Assembly: GCA_027318525.1 (NCBI GenBank)
Contig: DAHVPA010000001.1
Coordinates: forward strand, 1 to 33,944
Length of the DNA stretch: 33,944 nucleotides
DNA from: Candidatus Cloacimonadota bacterium
Lineage (GTDB): Bacteria; Cloacimonadota; Cloacimonadia; Cloacimonadales; Cloacimonadaceae
Direction: 5' to 3'
In this document: positions 24,621 to 32,456 of the stretch, piece by piece
Numbering within the stretch: position 1 is the first letter of the stretch
How the letters are laid out: each line of letters begins with the position of its first letter
Made by a program: the position numbers and the translations under genes
Notes under the pieces: model-generated
Seen by the model: the letters and a program-made list of their open reading frames with translations, nothing else
The model's database searches: none
Told to the model about the DNA's origin: nothing

Positions 24621-25409
24621 ATGACAGACAACTATGTTATACTCAAGACTTTTACCAATGTGTTTGAGGCAGATTTAGCCAAAGGTCTGCTGGAAGAAAA
24701 CGGAATCAGGGTCGAGCTCAAGAATGAGATTTTTAACAGCATTTATTCCACATTTGCCGGAGATATGTTTAAAATAGAGCTTTGGGTGGCGCAGGATGAG
24801 GCTGAAGACGCCCGCCGCATAGTGGATGCCTATACCGAAGGATTTGTCGTCAACAGCCTGCTGACTGAAGCCGGTGCATTATTGGAAGGGCACTTCGTTC
24901 TTACTTCCGGACGACATAGCGGCAGATATATCGAAAAAATCCGCATTCTACAAAATCCCGCCTCTGCCGCCATTCTCTGCCGGCACCTGGCTGAACAGCT
25001 TTCCGCTTATGACTTTGATGCTGTGGTCGGACCAGCTTACGGTGGCATTGCACTGGCTTTTGAAGTGGCAAGGCTCATGGGTAAGCAATTCATCTTCACT
25101 CAGAGGAAAGATGAACAAATGACCATCCGTAGCGGATTTGACCTCCAGAATATCCGTAGCGTGGCAGTTATCGAGGATATTGTTACCACCGGGGGCAGTA
25201 TCAAAGAAGTAGTTGTCTGTCTAAATGAAAAGGGCATAGAAGTGGCAGCTATCGGTGCTATTGTTGATCGTTCCGGAGGTAATGTCGATTTCGGATGCAC
25301 CTTCATTCCCCTCCTGACCTTGGATGTTCCAAGCTGGGATGCAGATTCCTGCGAGTTGTGCAGAAATGGAGTCCCGATTACCAAACCCGGCAGCAGTGAT
25401 AAAAAATGA
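24621..25409 (+). CDS. pyrE: DUF2007-orotate phosphoribosyltransferase fusion
   Basis: The C-terminal part (about 78-258) is orotate phosphoribosyltransferase, which makes orotidine 5'-monophosphate from orotate and PRPP in UMP synthesis. It has LEGHFVLTSGRHSGRYIEK, VVGPAYGGIALAFEVARLMG, FTQRKDEQMTIRSGF and the PRPP loop VIEDIVTTGGS (about 183-193). It ends with CELCRNGVPITKPGS, common in one OPRT branch. Residues 1-74 (YVILKTFTNVFEADLAKGLL, then GIRVELKN and LWVAQDEAEDARRIVD) form a DUF2007 domain, usually found as a separate small protein or attached to zinc ribbons. The two parts join without a stop or an internal start, so the fusion is real in this sequence. A strong AGAGGTGA site precedes ATG 24621. 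The methyltransferase gene overlaps its end by 4 bp. Confidence 0.93.
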   Translation: MTDNYVILKTFTNVFEADLAKGLLEENGIRVELKNEIFNSIYSTFAGDMFKIELWVAQDEAEDARRIVDAYTEGFVVNSLLTEAGALLEGHFVLTSGRHSGRYIEKIRILQNPASAAILCRHLAEQLSAYDFDAVVGPAYGGIALAFEVARLMGKQFIFTQRKDEQMTIRSGFDLQNIRSVAVIEDIVTTGGSIKEVVVCLNEKGIEVAAIGAIVDRSGGNVDFGCTFIPLLTLDVPSWDADSCELCRNGVPITKPGSSDKK

Positions 25410-26227
25410 CAACTGAAAAATCCAGAAGACCTACCAGACCTAAAACCTCTCAAGCTATAAATCCGCCCAAAGTTGCTTATGACATTTTTGCCCCTTATTA
25501 TGATAAATATATGAAGCATGTAGACTATGACAGATGGACGGATAAAATCCTGCAACTCTATGCCATGCATACACGTAAACAGCTTCATGACATTCTTGAA
25601 CTTGCCTGCGGCACTGCTCAGATATCATCACGGCTGGTCAGGCTTGGATACAATGTTACTGCTTCCGACCGTTCTGCTGAAATGCTAAACTATGCCGCCC
25701 AGAAAGAATATAAACCTCAACTGCTCCAGGCTGATATGACCTCTCCCCTGCCTCAAAACAGCTTTGAACTGGCAATCCTGGTCTTTGACAGCATCAATTA
25801 CCTGACTGAAAGCTCCGACTTGACTGTGCTCTTTAACAACGTCGAAACAGCTTTGAAAGAGGATGGTCTGTTTATCTTTGATATATCTACTTATCATAAC
25901 AGCCGGGAGAACTTTGATGATTATTTGAACGTTGATGAGGAAAAGGATTACCTGCTCATCCACCGCGCTAATTTCATCCCGGAGCTGATGCTGCAGAAAA
26001 CGCATCTTACCATTTTTCAGAAATCGGATAATCATTACATTCGCCTTGAAGAAGAACACCGTCAACGTGTATATTTTGTAAATGAAATCCTTGCCGAATG
26101 CGCCAAATCTCACCTCGATTGCGCCGGTATCTATAGTCTTGTTTATGATAGAAACTTGCTGAAAACAAATACTCATAAGCTGGATAGACAGTATTCCAGG
26201 CTGTTCTTTGTCCTCAAGAAACTGTGA
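25406..26227 (+). CDS. Class I SAM-dependent methyltransferase, substrate unknown
   Basis: A 273-residue methyltransferase. YDIFAPYYDKYMKHVDYDRW is the usual entry segment of this group. Motif I is ILELACGTAQIS (about 63-74), the acidic residue after the second strand is in TASDRSAEML, and a later LQADMTSPLP and LAILVFDSINYL complete the SAM pocket. The C-terminal half is variable and gives no clue to the substrate. The first 20 residues are basic and proline-rich and may be disordered. Its ATG overlaps the pyrE stop (ATGA) and rnhB begins two bases after its stop, so it is translationally coupled on both sides. Confidence 0.88.
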   Translation: MTTEKSRRPTRPKTSQAINPPKVAYDIFAPYYDKYMKHVDYDRWTDKILQLYAMHTRKQLHDILELACGTAQISSRLVRLGYNVTASDRSAEMLNYAAQKEYKPQLLQADMTSPLPQNSFELAILVFDSINYLTESSDLTVLFNNVETALKEDGLFIFDISTYHNSRENFDDYLNVDEEKDYLLIHRANFIPELMLQKTHLTIFQKSDNHYIRLEEEHRQRVYFVNEILAECAKSHLDCAGIYSLVYDRNLLKTNTHKLDRQYSRLFFVLKKL

Positions 26228-26228
26228 C

Positions 26229-26858
26229 ATGAGAAGAGACTGTCAACTTCTGTATGATAATGAGCTGGCAATGCGGAGCAAGTATCCCGTAATAGCCGGA
26301 GTTGACGAAGCTGGAAGAGGTCCGATTGCCGGACCGGTGGTCGTCGCTGCGGTTATCCTTGATCCTGCAAATCCTGTCGCAGGTGTTAACGACTCCAAAC
26401 AGCTCTCTGAACACAAACGGGAGCTTTTATTTGATGTGATTTTAAGCTCAGCTTTGGCTTATTCCATAATCGAGATATCCCCTCGGGTCATAGATGAAAT
26501 CAACATCCTGCAGGCTGTTTTATCAGGTATGGTTAAAGCGCTGGATGCTCTATCAGTCTGTCCTGACGTTTGTCTGATTGATGGCAACCGCCTCCCTGAT
26601 AAGCTAAAGTATCATTCACTTGCATGTGTCAAAGGCGACGCCAACTATGCTTCCATAGCCGCAGCATCAATCCTGGCTAAAGTCCACAGAGACAGACTTA
26701 TGATTACCCAGGATATGGTCTATCCGCAATATGGCTTTGCCAAGCATAAAGGCTACCCCACTGCTCTGCACCTCCAAGCTTTACACACTCACGGTCCATG
26801 CCCGATTCACAGACTTTCCTATGGTCCGGTTCAACAACTGGAGATTTGGCAAAGGTAA
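26229..26858 (+). CDS. rnhB: Ribonuclease HII
   Basis: Cleaves RNA in RNA-DNA hybrids and at single ribonucleotides in DNA. The 209 residues carry the RNase HII motif GVDEAGRGPIAGPVV with catalytic D26 and E27, then NDSKQLSEHKRELLF, CLIDGN, and VKGDANYASIAAASILAKVHRD, whose Asp completes the metal site. The start is taken at ATG 26229, one base after the methyltransferase stop. A TTG at 26208 is in frame inside the upstream gene and less likely. Confidence 0.96.
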   Translation: MRRDCQLLYDNELAMRSKYPVIAGVDEAGRGPIAGPVVVAAVILDPANPVAGVNDSKQLSEHKRELLFDVILSSALAYSIIEISPRVIDEINILQAVLSGMVKALDALSVCPDVCLIDGNRLPDKLKYHSLACVKGDANYASIAAASILAKVHRDRLMITQDMVYPQYGFAKHKGYPTALHLQALHTHGPCPIHRLSYGPVQQLEIWQR

Positions 26859-26882
26859 TAAAGTGATTAGGATATTGTTTGT

Positions 26883-28226
26883 ATGAAAGAAATTGGACCG
26901 GAAACGCAGAAAGCACTGCAGAACTTCCCTCTCTCCGGAGAGCTATTGGATATCCATTTAATCAAAGCCATGGCTATGGTTAAGCTAGCCTGCTGTAAAA
27001 CCAATGTAAGTTTAGGTTATCTTGCAGCAGATATTGGAGAGGCTATTTCCACTGTCTGCAATGAGTTCATTGATGGGCAGCACTCTGATTTAATTGTGAT
27101 AGACCCCTATCAGGGAGGTGCCGGTACCAGCACCAACATGAACTTTAACGAGGTTATCGCCAGCCTGGCAAGCAGATTAACAGCTGATGTAAGAGTGGAC
27201 GAACTTGATCATGTCAATCTTCATCAGTCAACCAATGACGTATACCCCACTGCAGTTAAAGTGGCAGTCCTGTTACGGTTGAAAGAACTGGAAACCTCTG
27301 TGGCTATACTTCAGGAAGCTTGTCAACACAAAGAACAGGACTTCGCGTCCATCGTCAAACTAGGCAGAACGGAACTGATGGATGCTGTGCCTATGACCCT
27401 GGGTATGGAGTTCGGAAGTTATGCTGAAGCATTTGCCCGAGACAGATGGCGCATCTTTAAGTGCAAGGAAAGAATAAAGACCGTAAATCTGGGCGGCACA
27501 GCCATTGGCACCGGACTTGGTGCACCCAGAGATTATATAATGAAAGTGAACGAAGAGCTGAAACACATCACCGGGCTATCAGTCTCACGCAGTGAGAATC
27601 TGGTCGATTCTACCCAGAATCTGGATTCGTTTGTGGAAGTATCCGGAATTCTCAAAGCCTTGGCTGCCAATCTGCTGAAAGTTGCCAATGACCTGAGGTT
27701 GCTTGCTTCCGGTCCTGAAGGCGGTCTGGCTGAGATTGAGCTGCCTGAAAGACAGAAGGGCAGCAGCATGATGCCGGGTAAGATAAATCCCGTTATTCCT
27801 GAAGCGATAGCTCAAGTAGCCCTCAAGGTGATGTCCAATGACAGCCTGATAGCTATTGCAGCCGGTTTGGGCAATCTTGAACTTAATCAATATCTGCCTT
27901 TGATATCCCACACTATCCTCAATTCTCTCAAGCTTTTAACCAATGCTTCCACTATCTTTGCCGAGAAGTGCATCACAGGCATCAGAGCCAATCCTGCCAA
28001 CTGCCTCAAGCATCTTATGAACAGCAAATCCATTGGCACCTACCTTCTCCCGAAGTTTGGTTACGACGTTATGGAAGAGATAATCATGGCAGCTGTTGAA
28101 GAGCGCAAAACCATCAGAGAAATCATCCTGGAAAGAAAGCTTCTTACTGCAGGGCAGTTTGAGAGCTTGTTTCAACCCCAACGCATGTATAAACTGGGTT
28201 ATACAAAAGAAGACTATCAGGATTAA
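26883..28226 (+). CDS. aspA: Aspartate ammonia-lyase
   Basis: Converts aspartate to fumarate and ammonia. The aspartase/fumarase superfamily signature GSSMMPGKINPVIPEA lies at about 293-308, with its catalytic-loop serines. QGGAGTSTNMNFNEVIAS distinguishes aspartases from class II fumarases, which have QTGSGTQSNMN-like sequence at this point. HQSTNDVYPTA and NLGGTAIGTGLGAPRDYI are also present. At 447 residues it is somewhat shorter than E. coli AspA (478). It sits 5 bp before hydF. In several anaerobes an aspartase gene accompanies the hydrogenase maturases, so it may have a role linked to that pathway rather than only amino acid fermentation; this is recollection and inference. Confidence 0.9.
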   Translation: MKEIGPETQKALQNFPLSGELLDIHLIKAMAMVKLACCKTNVSLGYLAADIGEAISTVCNEFIDGQHSDLIVIDPYQGGAGTSTNMNFNEVIASLASRLTADVRVDELDHVNLHQSTNDVYPTAVKVAVLLRLKELETSVAILQEACQHKEQDFASIVKLGRTELMDAVPMTLGMEFGSYAEAFARDRWRIFKCKERIKTVNLGGTAIGTGLGAPRDYIMKVNEELKHITGLSVSRSENLVDSTQNLDSFVEVSGILKALAANLLKVANDLRLLASGPEGGLAEIELPERQKGSSMMPGKINPVIPEAIAQVALKVMSNDSLIAIAAGLGNLELNQYLPLISHTILNSLKLLTNASTIFAEKCITGIRANPANCLKHLMNSKSIGTYLLPKFGYDVMEEIIMAAVEERKTIREIILERKLLTAGQFESLFQPQRMYKLGYTKEDYQD

Positions 28227-28231
28227 TTGAT

Positions 28232-29431
28232 ATGACAAAAGCACCACGTGGAGAAAGGCTTGTCATCGTTATTACCGGCAAACGCAACGCCGGTAAATCC
28301 TCCCTTATCAATGCCCTGACCGGACAGGAAATCGCCATAGTATCCGACATTGCCGGAACTACGACTGACCCGGTTGACAAGCATTATGAACTGCTTCCCT
28401 TGGGACCGGTCACGTTTTATGACACAGCCGGTATTGACGATGTGGGCGAGCTCGGCACCAAACGCGTTCAGGCTACGCGAAAGGTTCTAACCCGAGCTGA
28501 CCTGGCGATACTTGTTTCCGGGTCCGGTGAGTTTGATGATTCGGAAATACAGCTGATAGAGCATATTCGTGAATTGAAAGTTCCTCTCCTTATAGTATTT
28601 AACAAATCCGACCTGATTGAGCCTAATGCCCAAGCCCTGAACTTCTGCCGGGATAAAGGTTTGCGCTACTGCAAAGTGTCTTCTGTCACGGGAGCCGGTA
28701 TTGATGAATGCAAAGCGGTTCTCATGTCCTTAGCACCTGAAATGCTAAGGCAGGAGCGCCCTCTGGCGGGTGATTTGGTGCAGGCAGGAGAGCACGTTGT
28801 TCTTGTTACACCGATTGATTTGGCTGCGCCAAAAGGCAGACTGATTTTACCTCAAGTGCAGGTCATCAGAGACTTGCTTGACAATGACGCTATTGTAAGC
28901 GTAGTGAAGGAAAGGGAACTGGAATATGCTCTGGAAATGATGAAACAGCCTCCAGACCTTGTAATCACTGACTCGCAAGTAGTTCTCAAGGTTGCAGGTG
29001 ATGTCCCGGAAGATATTCCTCTCACGACTTTTTCCATTTTATTTGCCCGTTACAAAGGCGAACTGGAAATCCTGCTCCAAGGAGCTCGCAAAATAGACCA
29101 GCTCAGGGATGGCGATAAAATCCTGATTGCTGAATCCTGCTCACATCATGTTCAGTGTGACGATATAGGCAGAGTAAAGATTCCTCGCTGGTTAAGTCAG
29201 TATACCGGAAAGCAGCTGGTTTATGAGGTTTTTGCCGGACATGATTTTCCCGAAAATCTGGAAAGCTTTGCCCTGGCAATCCATTGCGGCGCTTGCATGA
29301 TAAATCCGATGGAAATGAACCACAGAATGATGGAATGTGCTCGCAGAGGTGTCCCAATCACCAATTACGGCATGGCTATATCCAAGGTCCAGGGCGTTCT
29401 GGAACGGGTTGTCCGTATCTTTAACCTTTGA
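28232..29431 (+). CDS. hydF: [FeFe]-hydrogenase maturation GTPase HydF
   Basis: Scaffold GTPase on which the two-iron part of the H-cluster is assembled before transfer to the hydrogenase. The 399 residues begin with a GTPase domain: P-loop GKRNAGKSS (16-24), GTTTDP, DTAG (64-67) and NKSD (124-127). A dimerisation domain follows, then the cluster domain with C303-x-H305 and, about 45 residues later, HCGAC (H351, C352, C355), the HydF CxH...HCxxC pattern. It ends YGMAISKVQGVLERV. The radical-SAM partners HydE and HydG are not in this window. It lies at the end of the pyrE-rnhB-aspA operon and is followed by repeat copy D. Confidence 0.95.
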   Translation: MTKAPRGERLVIVITGKRNAGKSSLINALTGQEIAIVSDIAGTTTDPVDKHYELLPLGPVTFYDTAGIDDVGELGTKRVQATRKVLTRADLAILVSGSGEFDDSEIQLIEHIRELKVPLLIVFNKSDLIEPNAQALNFCRDKGLRYCKVSSVTGAGIDECKAVLMSLAPEMLRQERPLAGDLVQAGEHVVLVTPIDLAAPKGRLILPQVQVIRDLLDNDAIVSVVKERELEYALEMMKQPPDLVITDSQVVLKVAGDVPEDIPLTTFSILFARYKGELEILLQGARKIDQLRDGDKILIAESCSHHVQCDDIGRVKIPRWLSQYTGKQLVYEVFAGHDFPENLESFALAIHCGACMINPMEMNHRMMECARRGVPITNYGMAISKVQGVLERVVRIFNL

Positions 29432-29471
29432 TTTTTCAGCAATCCTCCCTTTAATATGAAGAGAATTTTCT

Positions 29472-29511
29472 GAGGGTTTCCTGAGACTAAGTCTCTGCAA
29501 ACTCTCTGCAG
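29472..29511 (+). repeat. Dispersed intergenic palindromic repeat, copy D
   Basis: GAGGGTTTCCT, then GAGACTAAGTCTC, then TGCAAACTCTCTGCAG. The palindrome centre is TAA rather than TTA and the usual outer stem is lost (GACATAT at the end). It lies 40 bp after the hydF stop. It is the most diverged copy. Confidence 0.85.
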
Positions 29512-29563
29512 ACATATAAACAAAAAAAGGATAAGGATGTGTCAGACTAAGTGAATATCCTGC

Positions 29564-29592
29564 TTGACAAACCCGCTTTCTGACGAAAATGA
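29564..29592 (+). promoter_or_regulatory. Putative promoter of the nitrilase-ligA-lptFG operon
   Basis: TTGACA at 29564-29569. The hexamer 17 bp on is AAATGA (29587-29592); TTAATC lies 24 bp on. Confidence 0.4.
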
Positions 29593-29617
29593 CTTAATCA
29601 GATTAGAAGAAGGTAAT

Positions 29618-30439
29618 GTGTATAAAATTGCAGCAGTTCAGTTAAGTCCTGTGTTCCTCAGTGTGGAAGCCAGTCTGAAGAAAGCAGGAATGATGTGTGA
29701 AAGTTTGGACGCTGACCTGATAGTATTTCCGGAATTGGTTACGAGCGGATATGCCTTCTCCAACAAGGATGATGTCGCTGCAGTGGCAGAACCGTTCCCC
29801 AACGGCAAATCATTCCGCTATATGCGCGACCTTTCCGCCAGGCACAATGCCAGCGTGGTCTACGGCTTTCCTGAAAGCGATGGTGATAAATATTACAATT
29901 CAGCCGCATTGGTAAATCCTGATGGCAGCCATTATTTATACAGAAAAACACATCTGTTCTATCGGGAAAAGCTCTTTTTCAGCCCAGGCGATACGGGTTT
30001 GATTGTATGCCCAGCCAAGAATAAAGTCCCTGTGGGTCTGATGATTTGCTTTGACTGGCAGTTTCCGGAAGCAGCTCGGGTTTTGGCTCTCAATGGAGCA
30101 GAAATCATCTGCCATCCTTCCAATCTCGTCTTACCCTGGTGCCAGCAGGCTATGCTGACCAGGTCACTGGAAAACAGAGTCTTCAGCATCACGGCAAACC
30201 GCATCGGCACTGAGGTTATCGGCTCAACGAGCATAAACTTCACAGGACAAAGCCAGATAACCAGCCCCCTGGGAGAAATTATCCAAAGATTGAGTCCCAA
30301 TCTTGAGGAAATCGCAGTGGCAGAAATCAATCCCGAGGCTGCACGTGATAAAACAGTCACGGAAATGAACAATCTGTTTGGAGATAGGCGTCCGGCATTT
30401 TACACAGACATCCTGAATCCCAGACAACGCCAAACCTGA
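29618..30439 (+). CDS. Carbon-nitrogen hydrolase (nitrilase superfamily)
   Basis: Hydrolyses an amide or nitrile bond; the substrate is unknown. From GTG 29618 it is 273 residues and begins with YKIAAVQLSP, the standard superfamily start. AGAAGG placed four bases upstream supports this start, while the TTG at 29564 is part of the promoter box. The catalytic triad is visible: E39 in FPELVTSGY, K110 in YRKTHLF, and C144 in MICFDWQFPEAAR. The segment NRIGTE and the C-terminal GEIIQRLSPNLEEIAVAEI also match. Relatives include omega-amidases, N-carbamoylputrescine amidases and beta-ureidopropionase. It opens an operon with ligA and the LPS exporter genes, with which it has no obvious link. Confidence 0.9.
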   Translation: MYKIAAVQLSPVFLSVEASLKKAGMMCESLDADLIVFPELVTSGYAFSNKDDVAAVAEPFPNGKSFRYMRDLSARHNASVVYGFPESDGDKYYNSAALVNPDGSHYLYRKTHLFYREKLFFSPGDTGLIVCPAKNKVPVGLMICFDWQFPEAARVLALNGAEIICHPSNLVLPWCQQAMLTRSLENRVFSITANRIGTEVIGSTSINFTGQSQITSPLGEIIQRLSPNLEEIAVAEINPEAARDKTVTEMNNLFGDRRPAFYTDILNPRQRQT

Positions 30440-30455
30440 TCCGGAATCAAATACC

Positions 30456-32456
30456 ATGGATAAAGAGCTGATCAGAAAAGAGATAATCGAACTCAAATCT
30501 GAGATAGAGCGGCACAACATGCTCTATTATGAATTCGCCAATCCCTCCATCACTGATTATGAATATGACCAGCTGGTGATGCGGCTCAAGCAATTGCTGC
30601 AGGATAATCCGGAATTTGAAGCTGAGGGAAGCCTGCTCCAAAAAGTAGGAAATGACCTCACCACCGGTTCCAAGACAATAACCCATAAGCAGAGAATGTA
30701 TAGCCTGGAAAACGCATATAATCTGGCAGAAGTAGAAGAATTCCTAAACAAGATTGCCCGAGAGACGGGTGAGTTTCCGACAGTAACGCTGGAACACAAA
30801 ATTGATGGATTCAGTATCAATCTCTTCTACAAAAACGGATTACTGCAATATGCCACCACCCGTGGAGACGGGTTTGAGGGCGAAGTTGTTACGGAAAACG
30901 TTAAGACTATTAAGTCCATACCTTTGGAGATAAACCTGAAATCAGAGATTGAAATCAGGGGGGAAATTTTCTACCCGGTGGATGTCTTTCTGGCTCTGAA
31001 TAAAGAACGGGAAGAACTGGGCGAAAAGCTATTTGCCAATCCGCGCAATGCTGCAGCAGGCACAATCAAACTCAAAAACACTGCGGAAGTTGCTTCCCGC
31101 AAGCTGCAGGCGATATTTTACACCTGCGGATATACTGAGCAGCCCTTTGCCAAATCTCAATCAGAACTATTAAAAAAACTTGACCGGCTTGGCTTCCCCA
31201 CCGCAGGCAGCAGTTCAGTTGCAGCAGATTACAAAGAAATTGTCGATTACTGCAACAGCTGGGAGGTAAATCGTTCCTCTCTGCCCTATGAGATTGACGG
31301 CATCGTAATCAAAGTCGATGCAACCTCGTTGCAGCAGCAGCTTGGTTATACCAATAAAAGTCCCAAATGGGCAATTGCTTATAAATTTAAGCCTGAGGAA
31401 AAAGAAACAATCCTGCTTGAAGTGCAGTTCCAGGTTGGCAGGACTGGAGCAGTAACCCCTGTGGCAATCCTGGAGCCTGTATATATATCAGGTTCAACCG
31501 TATCCAGAGCCACCCTGCATAATGAGGATGAGATAAAACGGCTGGACTTGCATAAAGGTGATACGGTCAGAATCGTTAAATCGGGAGAAATTATCCCTAA
31601 AATAATTGCTGTTAATGCAGACAAGCGCCAGCCTGGAGCTGAACGGATTGTTTTCACAACTGCCTGTCCTTCCTGCGGCAGTATTCTCTTCAGAGAAGAT
31701 GATGCTTCCATTCGTTATTGTTCCAACAACCTCTGCCCGGCTCAGCTCCAAAGACAACTTGAACACTTTACCTCACGCGAAGCAATGGACATAAGCGGTC
31801 TGGGAGAAAGCCTGATAGCACGACTGATTGAATCAGGTATGCTCAAATCTATAGAAAGTATCTATAACCTGGATTATGATAAGATTTCGGAGATGGAAAG
31901 GCTGGGAGAAAAATCTGCCGGTAACCTGAAAAAATCGATTGAAAAATCAAAAACAGCCAGATTTGACAGAGTCCTTTATGCATTGGGAATCAGATATGTG
32001 GGAACAAAAACAGCACGTATCCTTGCCGGCTATTTTAATAATATCGACAACCTGATCAAAGCAGATACTACCGCTCTGACAGCAGTCCCCGAAATCGGAA
32101 GTAAAATCGCACAATCGATTTGGGATTATTTTCAAATCCCTCAAAATATGGCATTGATAAGCCACCTAAAAAACATCGGTTTGCAACTATCATCCCATCA
32201 AGAGAAACAATCTGATGTTTTACAGGGCAAATCTTTCCTGATCACGGGCACGCTTGCCAACTATGAGCGTAAGGCTATGGAAGAGCTCATCATCAGCCAT
32301 GGCGGGAAAATTCTCAGCAGTGTCAGCAAAAACCTCAATTTCCTGATAGTAGGTGAAAATCCGGGCTCCAAGCTTGACAAGGCAAAAGCCCTAAAAAGCG
32401 TTGCCATAATATCGGAAAACGAAGTTTTAATCATGATGGGAATCAACGAAGAATGA
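30456..32456 (+). CDS. ligA: NAD-dependent DNA ligase
   Basis: Seals nicks in DNA during replication and repair using NAD+. The 666 residues follow the bacterial order: Ia domain (YYEFANPSITDYEYDQL), adenylation domain with the AMP-accepting lysine K115 in EHKIDGF, TRGDG, an OB fold with QVGRTGAVTPVAILEPV, a four-cysteine zinc finger CPSC...CSNNLC, helix-hairpin-helix repeats, and a C-terminal BRCT domain (GKSFLITGTL... to the end). KIDGF replaces the common KIDGLA, a minor change. Domain coverage is complete. It starts 17 bp after the nitrilase gene and its stop overlaps lptF by 4 bp. Confidence 0.97.
   Translation: MDKELIRKEIIELKSEIERHNMLYYEFANPSITDYEYDQLVMRLKQLLQDNPEFEAEGSLLQKVGNDLTTGSKTITHKQRMYSLENAYNLAEVEEFLNKIARETGEFPTVTLEHKIDGFSINLFYKNGLLQYATTRGDGFEGEVVTENVKTIKSIPLEINLKSEIEIRGEIFYPVDVFLALNKEREELGEKLFANPRNAAAGTIKLKNTAEVASRKLQAIFYTCGYTEQPFAKSQSELLKKLDRLGFPTAGSSSVAADYKEIVDYCNSWEVNRSSLPYEIDGIVIKVDATSLQQQLGYTNKSPKWAIAYKFKPEEKETILLEVQFQVGRTGAVTPVAILEPVYISGSTVSRATLHNEDEIKRLDLHKGDTVRIVKSGEIIPKIIAVNADKRQPGAERIVFTTACPSCGSILFREDDASIRYCSNNLCPAQLQRQLEHFTSREAMDISGLGESLIARLIESGMLKSIESIYNLDYDKISEMERLGEKSAGNLKKSIEKSKTARFDRVLYALGIRYVGTKTARILAGYFNNIDNLIKADTTALTAVPEIGSKIAQSIWDYFQIPQNMALISHLKNIGLQLSSHQEKQSDVLQGKSFLITGTLANYERKAMEELIISHGGKILSSVSKNLNFLIVGENPGSKLDKAKALKSVAIISENEVLIMMGINEE

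Noticed and set aside
6643..29511. CRISPR array built from the palindromic repeat
   Set aside because: Copies are thousands of bases apart, in both orientations, with no regular spacers and no cas genes.
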